DNA from: Phallus indusiatus | Lineage: Eukaryota; Basidiomycota; Agaricomycetes; Phallales; Phallaceae | Direction of reading: 5' to 3' | Assembly (NCBI GenBank): GCA_027605045.1 | Contig: JAQFWX010000005.1 | Coordinates: forward strand, 1,240,001 to 1,304,000 | DNA: 64,000 nucleotides | Part shown: positions 1 through 10,525 of the stretch, one piece after another | Layout of the letters: every line of letters starts with the position of its first letter | How positions within the stretch are numbered: the stretch's first letter is position 1 | Translations under genes and position numbers: made by a program | The notes under the pieces: generated by a model | The model's input: only the letters and a program-made list of their open reading frames with translations | The model's database searches: none | Told to the model about the DNA's origin: nothing

Positions 1-40
1 CTGCCCAACCGACAACTAAACTTTTTTTTTGCAATTAACC

Positions 41-1927
41 ATGTTTTCAAAACGAATTATCAGTATTGCACGAACACAGACTACGAGAGGTCTTGCCAAT
101 CGGTGAGTGTGCAATAATTCTTTTTGTTGCGATGACGAGTCTTTGGTAACTGAGTGCATGAAAAATGGATTTTAGCAATGCACTAAAAGGCTTTACTATC
201 TTGCGCTCGCAATTCCATACTTCATTAAAATTGCTCGGTGTGTCTTTTTTTTTTAAAAAAAAGGCATTGGAAATGGTGTTAATAAATGGTGTCAAAAATC
301 AGAGGCCGAGACTGTACAAGTCCCGCAAATGGCAGAATCTATTAGTGAAGGCACATTAAAGCAATGGCAGAAGAAAGTTGGAGATTTTGTGAAACAAGAC
401 GAAGAAATTGCAACCATCGAGACTGACAAGGTGCTGCGTTTTTAAACAGTACAGGGTATACTTAGGGTTCTCACACGGGGGCGTAGATAGATGTATCTGT
501 CAACGCACCCAAGTCTGGAAAGATCGTTGAGCTTCTTGCGAATGAAGAGGATACGGTGACTGTTGGACAGGACTTGTTCCGAATTGAGCCCGGTGAACAA
601 GGCCAGGAAGGTGAGTGTTTCTGTCCGCTTTGGTAGTCTGCTTTGCTTACTTCCTTCTAGAGTCAAAACCTGCAGAGAAGCCTGCAGATAAAGAAGAACC
701 CGCTCCTTCGCCAGAGGTAGAGGATAAGACAGAACCAAAGGACCAACAGGTAGGTTGTGAATGGTACAGTTTCAGCTCAAACAGACCGACGATCGGGAAT
801 TTGTAGGTTCAAAAGGACGTTGGAAAACCACCTCAGCCAAGTAAAGAGGAAGAGCCTTCGAAACCTGAGCGAAAGTCGGAGAAGCACGGACGACCAAAAA
901 GCGAGCCAGAGCCTAAACTTCCCAAAGAAAAAGAAGCTAAATCAGCACAACCCGCGGCGGCGCCTGGTAGCAGAAATGAAACCCGGGTGAGTAAAAATTC
1001 AAATGGTTAATACGAGTTTAGAAAAGTGATAGTAGTATTTATAGGTGAAAATGAACCGGATGCGACTTCGAATTGCAGAACGGTTGAAGGAGTCACAAAA
1101 CAATGCGGCGTCACTGACGACCTTCAACGAGATTGACATGTCTGCGCTGATGGCTTTCAGATCGAAATTCAAAGACGAGATCTTGAAGAAGCATGACGTC
1201 AAATTAGGGTTTATGGGTGCTTTCGCTCGAGCTTGCTGTTTGGCACTGCAAGAATTACCAGCTGCCAATGCTTCGATTGAGGATGGTGCAGATGGCAAAG
1301 AGATCGTATACCGGGATTATGTTGACGTCAGCGTCGCAGTGGCGACACCCAAAGGGCTCGTTACGCCGGTCGTGAGAAACGCCGAAAGTTTAAGCATAAT
1401 TGGTATTGAAAAGGAGATTACAGCCCTTGGAAAGAAAGCGAGGGACGGTAAACTAACATTAGAGGATATGGCAGGGGGTACATTTACAATGTGAGTTGTC
1501 ACTGCCTATTGAATCCCACCATACATTCATTCACCGGGGAGCTAATAAATCGCCGATAATTTTTTTTAAAATTTTCCTTTTTGCATCCCTTGATGGCTAA
1601 ATTTGATTTCTTATCTCTAGTTCAAATGGAGGCGTGTTCGGAAGCCTTTTCGGAACACCGATCATTAATCTTCCACAAGCAGCTGTGCTTGGTATGCACG
1701 CTATCAAGGACAAAGCGGTGGTGGTTGATGGACAGATAGTCGTGCGGCCAATTATGGTTGTGGCCTTGACTTATGACCACCGGTTGCTGGATGGACGAGA
1801 GGCTGTGACATTCCTTGGTGAGTAAATCTTTCACGGCCTTTTGTCCTTGTATTGATAAAAAATTGGAATAATAGTGCGTGTGAAGGAATACATCGAAGAC
1901 CCGAGCAAGATGTTGCTCGTTGAATAA
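41..1927 (+). CDS. KGD2: Dihydrolipoamide succinyltransferase, E2 of 2-oxoglutarate dehydrogenase
   Basis: Mitochondrial E2 core of the 2-oxoglutarate dehydrogenase complex; it moves the succinyl group from lipoamide to CoA in the TCA cycle. I read nine exons: 41-102, 176-237, 303-430, 487-610, 661-749, 807-986, 1045-1490, 1621-1817 and 1875-1927, with all phases matching and giving about 446 aa. The basic, Ser/Thr-rich N-terminus ([20 protein letters not shown]) fits a mitochondrial presequence. The lipoyl domain follows, with its lipoylated lysine in ETDK just before the exon 3/4 junction. A Pro/Glu/Lys-rich linker then leads into the catalytic domain, which ends with the active-site motif DHRLLDG. 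There is no clear E3-binding domain between linker and catalytic core, as usual for KGD2 and unlike PDH E2. The ATG lies only 40 bases inside the window, so the promoter is not seen. Confidence 0.95.
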
Positions 1928-2414
1928 ACTGCGAAGCGAGGGTATATCATAATCAAATCATATCAATATCAGACTGTTTTGGATGTTGTACTATAATAAA
2001 TATATTACATAATATCCCATTTCGAAAATATCTGATAAAAATAATGTGGACCATGTGACCACAATAACCCCTTTTTGTCAGTGTTTGTCTATTTGTTTAT
2101 TTGTTTATTCGTTGTTTATTAATGTCCCTTAGTCCCGATATGGCAATCCATCACGAACACCATGGACCCTCGTGGGTGCGACATATTACAATTTTTTCGG
2201 ACTCCGACAGGGTGAGCCACCTATTCTTAAGTGTTTTAACGGGACGGTGCTTCCGCTCTGATTTTTTTTTTCCCTCTCTCTAACTGTCATATCCATCCAC
2301 TGTCTGCTCACTCTCCTCATCGTCCTCGCCGTCGTACTCCTCCTCCTCCTCTTTTCTTCTCATCTTCACCATCATATCCTCCTCTTCTTCACTCTTGCGT
2401 CTCCTCTCTTCACA
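1928..2414. other. Intergenic spacer, CT-rich toward the next gene
   Basis: No gene seen. The left part is the AT-rich 3' flank of KGD2, with AATAAATATATTAC-like polyadenylation sequence near 1995. From about 2270 to 2410 the + strand becomes a long C/T-rich tract, as is common just upstream of start codons in basidiomycetes, leading to the ATG at 2415. Confidence 0.6.
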
Positions 2415-3949
2415 ATGCTATTAGCTCAGAAACCACAATCAATTAATTTTCGTCACAGACGGCAGCCTGCATCTCTCTCAGCCATCACCGTCGTACCTCA
2501 CCCGACGAACACTCCGGGGATGTTTGCAATTGCAAAACCAATTCGTCAACAGCCTCGTCCCCTTTCACGGCCCCAGTCCCCCCGTTGCACTCCTAGGGGT
2601 CGTCCCCACCGCTCCCAGAATCCGCACCAACACCAGCACCGCCATCATCACCACCCGTCCCTCAATGCTACTCACACTCAGGAGGCGATGATTGAAATGA
2701 ATGCTACAAGTTCCGATAGCTCTCAGTTGCCGTCCAAGAAAACGACATCCCCGCAGACAGAGGACATTACTAAAGTAGTGTCTCACAACCAACAAGCGCC
2801 CGCGGGTGTACCCCCACTGGCTATTGACGCCCAACCGAATCACCGTTCTCCCCGTCCTCGTCGTAGCCGCCACAAGTCCACACCTGCCGTTACCGCCGTT
2901 CCATCCGTTCCTACTCTTCCTTCCTTGGAGTTTGCTTCTGGTCCAGTAACTCCTGACCGTTCTATGCCGGAGAGAAACCAAGACAACAAGGCTTTGTCAC
3001 GCGCTCCTGCCGCACGCGGATCTTCTCCTGTGCAACCGCAATACTTGCCCCCTTCTACGCCAATTCCAGTTCCGGAGCGTCGTCGTAATCCTTCTCCCTC
3101 TCACAGGACCCCCCTTTCCAAATCGGAACCTGCCAAGTCTAAGCTGACTATCCAGACTTCTTCCTCCCCTGTTCAGCCTCCTAAGAGTTCTCGAAAACGC
3201 CGCAAGAACAAAGTCAAGCGCCTCCAAGACGGTTCCAACCTTCCTCTTTCTGACTGGGATTTCCCCATTAAAGAATCTGACGATGATGGCGAAGCTGAGG
3301 TCGAAGATACCGAGCCTTCCAGCCCTGTTCGCACTGGTCCTAATGGTCATCGAAGCTGGCTTAATGACGGTCCCAAGACTGCTCCCCTTGAACCCTCCCG
3401 CCAGCAATTCCCATTCTTTACTTTCCCCACTCGTGTTTCACCGTCTCGTGCCCGCACTCCGGCTCCGCGCTCAGTGGACCCCTTCGTCGGATTACCTGCA
3501 CCATTGACGACGCCTCCCAGACAGATTCGTCCTAATCATCGCAGGGCACCCTCTCAGCCTGCAAGTCTTGGCCGCGGCGCGTTCGTCGATGGTGTATTCC
3601 AGTTGTCTGATGATGAAGGGGACCGCAGTCCCCACAACGCATCGGAAATTCAAAGGAAAATTGCGGCTCTTTTTGGTGCACCGTTAACACCCCACGAAAG
3701 TGGTTTCTCCTCCTCTGTTCCTCCGCTCTTTTCGACTTCCACACCTTCCCCCAGAAGGAAAATAGGACGTGAGCGTGATAGGTAAATCGGCCCGCTCTTT
3801 GTCACCTTTTCTTTCGTAAGAAGCTAATGAGGGTTCGCCTTAGTACCGATGCAGGTCGTCAACTATTTGCGAGCTCGAGCTTCCAACTTGCTCCAGAACC
3901 CATCGAGTTGCCCACTCCGAGTTTCATTTCTCGTAGCAAGCTCGATTAA
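2415..3949 (+). CDS. Proline/serine-rich protein with C-terminal PNRC/Edc1-type decapping motif
   Basis: Two exons, 2415-3781 and 3844-3949, about 490 aa. Exon 1 is long, disordered and rich in Pro, Ser and Arg. It has a His-rich stretch near residue 75 and a basic KSSRKRRKNKVKRL patch followed by the acidic ESDDDGEAEVED segment. The first in-frame stop after exon 1 is an artefact of reading into the 62-base intron, which has a CTAAT branch site and a TAG acceptor. Exon 2 adds 34 residues including LFASSSFQLAPEPIELPTPS. This matches the fungal PNRC motif pattern (aromatic-A-x-S-x-F ... P-x-P-x-x-LP-x-P-x-F), known from Edc1/PNRC proteins that bind Dcp1 and stimulate mRNA decapping. The decapping role is inference from that motif; no other domain is visible. 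Confidence 0.7.
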
Positions 3950-5793
3950 ATGGGGCTTCACTTGTAGACGTAGGTGTCTCTTGTCTCGCATGAAATATTC
4001 GGGGGGTTGCTTACACTTGTCTTTTTCGAAGGTACCAACAAACAAACTTAAAGATTCAATTGTTCTTGTACTATTATCATTCATTCACATTTATCCTCGG
4101 CTTCATATCCCCTTTCTCGGTCTGGTTTATATTCTCCTAAAGGACAACAACAGTATTTTCTTCGAATTTGGACGATCCATTCTTGGTCCCTTCCTCGTTC
4201 CTCGGACTCTTGTTTGCCTTTCCTGTTACCTCTCTTATCTCGTCTTTCTATTGGGTCTTCAACATTATCCGTTCCCCCTCCCCAAGGCATCATGGATCGT
4301 CTCCTTTGGCCATTTTTCTTGCGTTATTGGCATATATTTATTACACTTCTTTTCGAAAGACGTATCGGCACCTACCATTAAAGTGGTGATACGTCGCAAT
4401 GTGCTATCATTCGACCCTGCACCTGTTTCTCGGTCTGGTTCCTTTGCCATCTCGCACGGCCTTGTACAAAAAAAGTCGACTTCATTACCGAAAAACGCGA
4501 TATAGTTTCTCCTCCCTCCCATCCTTTTTATCCCTCTCCGCATACGTTATACTTCATTTCTTTTCTCCTTTTTTCTATCTCTCTTTTTTTCCTTCCTCTC
4601 GCATTGCATGTGTATCGGTATAACATAAGAATCGGCATGGACGCTGTTTCTTTCAACCAATCTTCCACTCCCGATCCTCCCGCCCACATCAAACGTGTAC
4701 ACCAGTTGCATTACATTTTTTTCCCACTCACTCTTACGCCGCCGACCAATGTCGTGGTATATCTATCCTGTTTTGTCATTCTACTTCATTTATATGCCAT
4801 CCATGGGTTTTTTCCTTTCTCAACTTCACTTCTCCGTCCTGGATGCTCTCTTTATGCTGTGGTAAATAGCCTTTTTTTTATGCCAGTCCGTGCAGTGTGC
4901 TATATACTTTTATATAGTACGATGCGGATTGGTTTTGTCTTTTTATTTTCTTTGTATTTGTTATTTGTTTCGTAGTGTGGTTAGATCATGGTTGGGTACG
5001 TGTGTCCTCAAATTGAATCTAGTCATCTTTACTGAGATTTTTCCTTCTTCTAGCATTTATCTCACTAATGGCATATAACATCCACTCTCTTTGACTGTTG
5101 TCACAATGGCGCCTCGCATACCCCTCCCTCCCCTCTCTTATTGTACTACTCGATTAAAATCGGCGCTACTCATTGTCGCCTTTTTTTTTGTGCCCAGCAT
5201 TCGCAACGTTGCAATGGCGTCTGGTGGCAAACTCGCTCCCTCTCTATATGATTATTCTACATACATGCCTTTTATTCTTTTCGTAGTCGTATTGTTTTTT
5301 TTTCTTGTCAGGGTTTAATTTTCTTTTTAGACAGTCAACTCATACAGTCGTTTAAAGAATGTTCTTTCCTTTTTTTTCTCCTTTCCTCCGCTATGTTTAG
5401 TCCCTCTTGTTCTGACGCCCCCCTCTCTGTCCCCTCCCTCATTTGTTTTTTTTTTCCTACTCGTGTTTTGTGTGCGCTTCGCACTTTTAGGGTATCGAAG
5501 TCGCAACAAAGAATAATAATAGTAATAGAATCTTTGTTCTGAATCAAATTCCGAAGCAAAGTGCCATTTGAATGCTATATCGTAACGCCGATATTGTGTG
5601 CCCGACGCAAAGGGTTTTAAACTCCTGCTACTCTCGGAGTTGCTACATTCCGTGAGAAGTATCTGTATGCGCCGAATTTCCCTCGCCGGCGGCCTTCGCA
5701 TAAATATATAATAAACTGGTTATATCGATCTTTCAAAATAAAAAATCGTATCATATCTCACATTTTTGTTTCTTATCTCTCTTCCTGTTCGTC
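3950..5793. other. 1.8 kb spacer, strongly pyrimidine-rich, no supported gene
   Basis: The + strand is dominated by C/T runs from about 4080 to 5480, so all six frames hold many open but biased stretches with no recognisable protein and no consistent splice structure. The open frame at 3849-4505 overlaps exon 2 of the upstream gene in another frame and is not coding. The most likely content is a long 3' UTR of the PNRC-type gene plus the ERG20 promoter. An unrecognised lncRNA cannot be excluded. Confidence 0.5.
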
Positions 5794-7380
5794 ATGTCTT
5801 CCTCCAACACCAAGAAAGATCGATTCATAGCTGCGTTCGCTCGCATTGAAAAAGAATTATTAGAATATCTTGATGTTCATCATATGCCTCCGGATGCTAA
5901 AGCGTGGTTCAAAGCCGTATGTGTCTCTGTCTCGGTTATGCAGCTGATTTAAATCTGATCTATCTATATATATAAAATATGTATGCATCTATCCCCGTGT
6001 ATGTATGTATGTATGTACCTCTTACTACTCTAGAATCTGGAGTATAACGTGCCTGGCGGGAAACTTAACCGAGGGATTTCCGTTGTCGATTCCGTTGAGA
6101 TTCTGCGCGGTGCACCTTTGGAAGGTGAAGAATATTTCGAAGTTGCTCTCCTCGGATGGGGAGTAGAATTGGTAAACATTATCATCAATTCTTCAGCCTT
6201 TGACCAAATCTGATTGTTTTTGTATTTCTCAAGTTACAAGCCTTCTTCCTCGTCTCGGACGATCTTATGGATTCGTCGATAACCAGACGTGGTCAGCCGT
6301 GTTGGTATCGTGTCAAGGAGCCTCTCAAAGTAGGCACTATTGCCGTTAATGATGCGTTCATGTTAGAGGGTGCTATATACTTCCTTTTGAAGAAACATTT
6401 CAGGTCAGACATTTTATTTGTAGATCTCTGGTATCTCCCTTTCTAGTGCGCTGACAATCAATTCAATTGAAATGTAGAGGTCGATCTTATTACGCCGATC
6501 TAGTCGATTTGTTCCATGATGTAGGGCCATTTTCCATTTTTTCTCTCACTTCATTCAAATAATTCACGTATATTCATTGTATCGGAATCTGTAGATGACA
6601 TACTTCACCGAACTGGGACAACTAATCGATCTCATAACCGCTCCGGAAGACAAGGTCGATCTCACCAGATTCTCGCTCCTCAAACACCGCCTTATCGTGG
6701 TGTACAAAACCTCATACTACTCCTTTTACCTACCCATAGCACTGGCGATGATATACGCTGGTATCCCCGTTCCAAAGGAAATGCCTAATTTAGCGCAAAC
6801 GCTCCGATTCGACAGTACTGACTATCCGACGAATGTCTCACCCGGTGCGAGTCCGTATCATACCGCGATGGACATTTTGCTTCCTCTAGGGGAGTACTTC
6901 CAAGTGCAGGACGACTATCTTGATTGTTTCGGCGTTGACATCGGAAAAATCGGGACAGATATTCTGGATAACAAGTGTAGCTGGGTCATCTGTACTGCGT
7001 TGAAGGTGTGTGCCTGTTTTTTTTTCGGGCTAAAAAAGCTCATATTGAATTGCGGTTTTGTTCGTAGCTTGCTTCGCCTCAACAACTGGCCATTCTCAAT
7101 GCCAACTATGGTCGTAAATCGTCCGAAAACGAGGCCAAGTGCAAGGAAGTCTTTGAACAGTTGAATATCAGGCAGATATACCAAGATTATGAGGAGAACG
7201 CCTATAAACGTATTGGAACGATGATTGATAACGTAGAAGAGAAGCGATGGGGTAATGTAAGTGAATTCGAAATTCATCCTTGTAATAAGTTTATTGATTG
7301 AATACGTTCAAAAACAGGTCACTCTCAGGCGGGACATTTTCCGCAGCTTTGTTGCGAAGATCTATAAAAGGCAAAAGTGA
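5794..7380 (+). CDS. ERG20: Farnesyl diphosphate synthase
   Basis: Makes FPP from IPP plus DMAPP/GPP; it feeds sterols, dolichol, ubiquinone, prenylation and sesquiterpenes. Seven exons (5794-5916, 6034-6171, 6234-6403, 6478-6520, 6595-7005, 7068-7256, 7318-7380) give 378 aa with all phases matching. Exon 3 carries the first aspartate-rich motif as [12 protein letters not shown]; the two aromatic residues four and five positions before the first Asp are those that limit chain length to C15. Exon 5 carries the second motif QDDYLDCFG. The C-terminus is KIYKRQK, typical of fungal FPP synthases. The start in exon 1 ([11 protein letters not shown]) gives normal family length. Exon 4 is only 43 bases. 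Confidence 0.96.
5999..6017. repeat. Tetranucleotide microsatellite (GTAT)n
   Basis: About five uninterrupted GTAT units within ERG20 intron 1, preceded by a short (TATC)/(TA) run from 5959. It is a likely length-polymorphic marker and has no coding effect. Confidence 0.8.
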
Positions 7381-7614
7381 TCTCTTGTATAGTATAGTCA
7401 CGAATTGTTGATCTATGACGTGGATGAAGTATATAGCACTAGAAGTCTTTTTTTTTTTTGTTTCCATAGAATGAGCCAATGCCTTTTATTGTCCGGGGTA
7501 GTAAATATTTATGAAGGTTAATAACAATAATACAATAGATGCGTGTGTGATTGTGCACAGATAAAGGGGTTTTCTTTTTATGACAATGAGAGGGTATTTT
7601 TTTTACTACAACAA

Positions 7615-9456
7615 CTACTGTCGCGTGGAACTGTCCCTCCGCGGGAGTGTTTGTCGAGTATGATGATCTGAGTTGTTATTTTCATGAATACTTGTTCCAG
7701 CGTAGGAGGCAACACGCCCCATTTTGGTTTGTGCAGAGCTTGGACCTGGTGAACTGGGAAGTGGTGGAAGGCCAATATTTGTAGGCGAAGTGGGCGTGGA
7801 TGATGGATTTGTTGTGCCCTGTGATGATTCTTTAAGCAAGAACTCCACCCACATCTTGGAAAATGACTAAATGAACCAATGAATTAATTAAAATCTTAAG
7901 GCTCAAAGGGAACATGCGTACCTCTGTCTCGTCTGTTCGATCTAACTCGAGTGACTTTCCTTTGCTGTTCTTGCCTAACATTGCTGCAAAGGCACCACCT
8001 TGCCGTTGAAGCCCGGCTTTTTCTCGTTCTGTGTCTGTCCAGGATAAAACGGAAGCCAACAACGATAACATCTCGAAGCGTTTGGTATCGTTCCTGGGAG
8101 TGGTAAGAAATGATAGAAGAACATTTGTAACCAAACGCCTATTCCACGTTCAGTAATTGATTTAAGTTTCATGAAAAGAAAAAAAAAACAGCAAACCTAT
8201 CAACATTATTATCGGAGGCGTCCCTTCGTAGTCGGCGGATAGCTTCGGTAAGATGTTCATTTAGGATAATGGCTGAATCAATTGTGAGTACCACATGGAT
8301 TATTATTAAAGAGGCATGAGAGACAGAACCTTCATGCCTGAGTTTTCCAATTAATAATGTCTTCTCCTTGACCTCCTTTTCCAATACAGTTGTTCTTTCA
8401 ACATTCGAAGACCTTTCCTGCAGTTGGACCTAAATATAGTCAATCTTCTGCATGGGTAAAAGTAACGAGAAAAGTAGTACCTCTGCTTGCAAAGCGCGAG
8501 ACTTGAATTCAGCTAATGAGAGTGTTGTTTCCTCCAGTTGTTGCTTATACTGTTGCACCGTTTGTTCCAGTTCACGATCCCTTGCTAATTAACCAGTTAG
8601 AACTAGTTGAATGGTAATTGTAAAACCTTCTTACCAGCCTGAAAATCTTCCAAGACCATTTGTAAATTGTTTCCCTTTTCCTGTTCCCTGTCCAATTCCG
8701 CCGATATCCTCAACCTAGTCTCGCTTTCTCTCAGTAGCTCTTTCTTCAACTCGGCCATCTCGCTTTTTACGGTATCCAACACGACTCTCTCCTCCATCAA
8801 AGCCTGCTCAAACTCGTCTCTCTCTATTCGACATTTCTCCAGCTCGTTTCCTAGTTCCATTAGCTCTCGTTCTCGTAGTGCTACTTCCTGTGCGCTGTCT
8901 TGAAATGCCTTTGCGCGGAGTGTTTCTAATTCATGAGATGAACGGTCCGCTTCGGCGTTTGATTGCATTAGTTCATCCTTCAAAGTCTCGATTGTGGCAA
9001 CATAATCTTCGTTCTGGAGTGTGAGCTGTTGAATGGCTTGTTCCCGACGGTCTAGTTCTTCCTGCAACGAAAGATTAAGATCATCACCGCCACGGATAGA
9101 GAAGTCAATAGATCTCTTACCGCGTCGCGTTTGAGTTTCCCTTCTACAGAAGTCCGCATAGTAGCTAGCTTCCCAACGAGATTATTATATTTGGTTGTCA
9201 ACGATTCATTCTCCTGCTTCGTCCTCCTCAGCTCTTCTTGCAACGACTGAATAAGCTCTTCTCCCTTTTTGGAAGAAGAAGACAAGCCATTCAAAGCCAT
9301 ACTGCCATTCACTGTCTTCGTCGGCGCAGGGCTAGAACTTCTGCTGGAGGTTCCATTGCTGTCCATCGACAGTCGCATTTGGGCAAGTGCTTCATTAGCC
9401 GCTTCCACCGCCTGTGAATTTGGGGTAGTTGGGTTCATAGGCTGAGGGCTTTCCAT
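7615..9456 (-). CDS. RUD3: Golgin RUD3/GMAP-210 family, GRAB domain protein
   Basis: Cis-Golgi coiled-coil tether; in yeast Rud3 is recruited to Golgi membranes by Arf1 through its GRAB domain. The reverse-strand ATG at 9456 (MESPQPMNP) is preferred over an upstream in-frame ATG at 9489. The N-terminus is Ser-rich (about residues 1-70). Heptad-rich coiled coil then runs through most of the protein (RREQAIQQLTLQNEDYVATI, LRERELMELGNELEKCRIER). The GRAB domain is split by an intron (exon starts at 8138): VDR|RLVTNVLLSFLTTPRND...KRFEMLSLLASVLSW, then a last exon 7615-7854 beginning MWVEFLLKESS and a Ser/Pro-rich tail. Exon joins at 8138 and 7922/7854 were checked for phase. Several short exons lie between 8170 and 9050. 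Confidence 0.85.
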
Positions 9457-9696
9457 GGCATTAAAGGAGTGTTCGATGTAAGTGTGCACGAATCAAACTT
9501 GGAACTTTCACTGACGTGAATGAGGTATCTGTACCTGGTCACACGTCACTCGGAAATCTCGGCGCTCGAAGCATGAACATTATGAACGTGGAATGCAAGA
9601 CTTCAGACGTTAATACTAATATTTGAATGGGAATGATGGAGAAGAATAGAATCAGGAATTGTTCGAGCACGGTACTAAAATAATTGTAGAAAAGCG

Positions 9697-9703
9697 AAAA
9701 AAA
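9697..9703 (-). terminator. Pol III terminator of tRNA-Arg
   Basis: Run of seven T on the reverse strand, starting 3 bases past the 3' end of the tRNA. Confidence 0.8.
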
Positions 9704-9706
9704 TAC

Positions 9707-9778
9707 CGATCAGGACGGGACTCGAACCCGCAACCTTCACCTCCGGAAAGTGACGAGCCACCATTGCTCCACCCGACC
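9707..9778 (-). tRNA. tRNA-Arg(CCG)
   Basis: 72-nt cloverleaf with no intron. The acceptor GGTCGGG pairs with CCTGATC with G-U pairs. D arm GAGC/GCTC, anticodon stem TCACT/GGTGA and loop TTCCGGA give anticodon CCG (Arg, codon CGG). The T arm GCGGG-TTCGAGT-CCCGT holds the B box GGTTCGAGTCC. A T7 terminator follows. It sits between the RUD3 promoter side and an empty spacer. Confidence 0.93.
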
Positions 9779-10525
9779 ACGATTTGGGCTTAGAACTGTA
9801 CATGCTATCGAGTTACAGTTTTCAACAATATGCATTCTCGAGGAATACGACTGGACACGCACAACTACTGTCGGTAAAGGAAGGCCAGAGATCTTGAACG
9901 ATCCACAACACCCACTCGCGTCGAAGAAACGAACATTAACAATGTCCGTGTTCGGTCTTAATCAAGGTGTTCTCCTCGGTCTCTTTCTTTTCACCGTCCA
10001 CTCGTTTTCCTTCTCCCGTGGTTTGGTTAATGCATCTTATTTGACATACTTAATTTGCCTCAAACGTTGGAGAGAGAATTTGCAAAATACAATGTGACCG
10101 TGCAGGGCCTTTGTCAAGCCTTGCGTCAGTCACAAAATACGTTGGCTTACAATGGGCCAGTAAATGATCGATACACGACTACTACGTACTCCCTTTGAGC
10201 CCTTGTTTATTCTTTTTTTCGACCAAAGCGTATATATAGGACGTTTTGTTGTTGTTGCAAAAGGCTCAAGCTGAAGTATTTCTCTATTCTTACTTCTATT
10301 ATGACCAGCGGCGACGAGGCACATGAGGGGGGAGGGAATATATGGTATAATGGCTCAGAATGGTATGCTAATATTCAAATGTGGATAACAATACATGATG
10401 GTATGTGTTCGTACATGATTGCCGGTGTTATTCTACTATTACACTACACTAATAATGAGGAAAAAGAGAAAAACAATTAAAATATTCGACAAAATCGCTC
10501 TCGACATCAGTTCCCGTCGTCAACA
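9779..10525. other. Intergenic spacer
   Basis: No gene supported. A 51-codon open frame at about 9942-10097 (MSVFGLNQGVLLGL...) has a reasonable start context (AACAATGTCC) and a hydrophobic first half, but it has no recognisable family and no splice partner. The right part is probably the 3' UTR of the reverse-strand regulator that ends at 10526. Confidence 0.5.

Noticed and set aside
2565..3407. Two reverse-strand open frames of 138 and 136 codons
   Set aside because: Antisense shadows of the Pro/Ser/Arg-rich exon at 2415-3781; no start context or family resemblance.
3849..4505. 218-codon forward open frame
   Set aside because: Overlaps the true last exon of the PNRC-type gene in another frame and then runs through pyrimidine-rich spacer; hydrophobic composition follows from T-richness.
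9750..10097. 115-codon open frame
   Set aside because: Begins inside the tRNA-Arg on the opposite strand. Only the last 51 codons could be a small gene, and nothing supports it.
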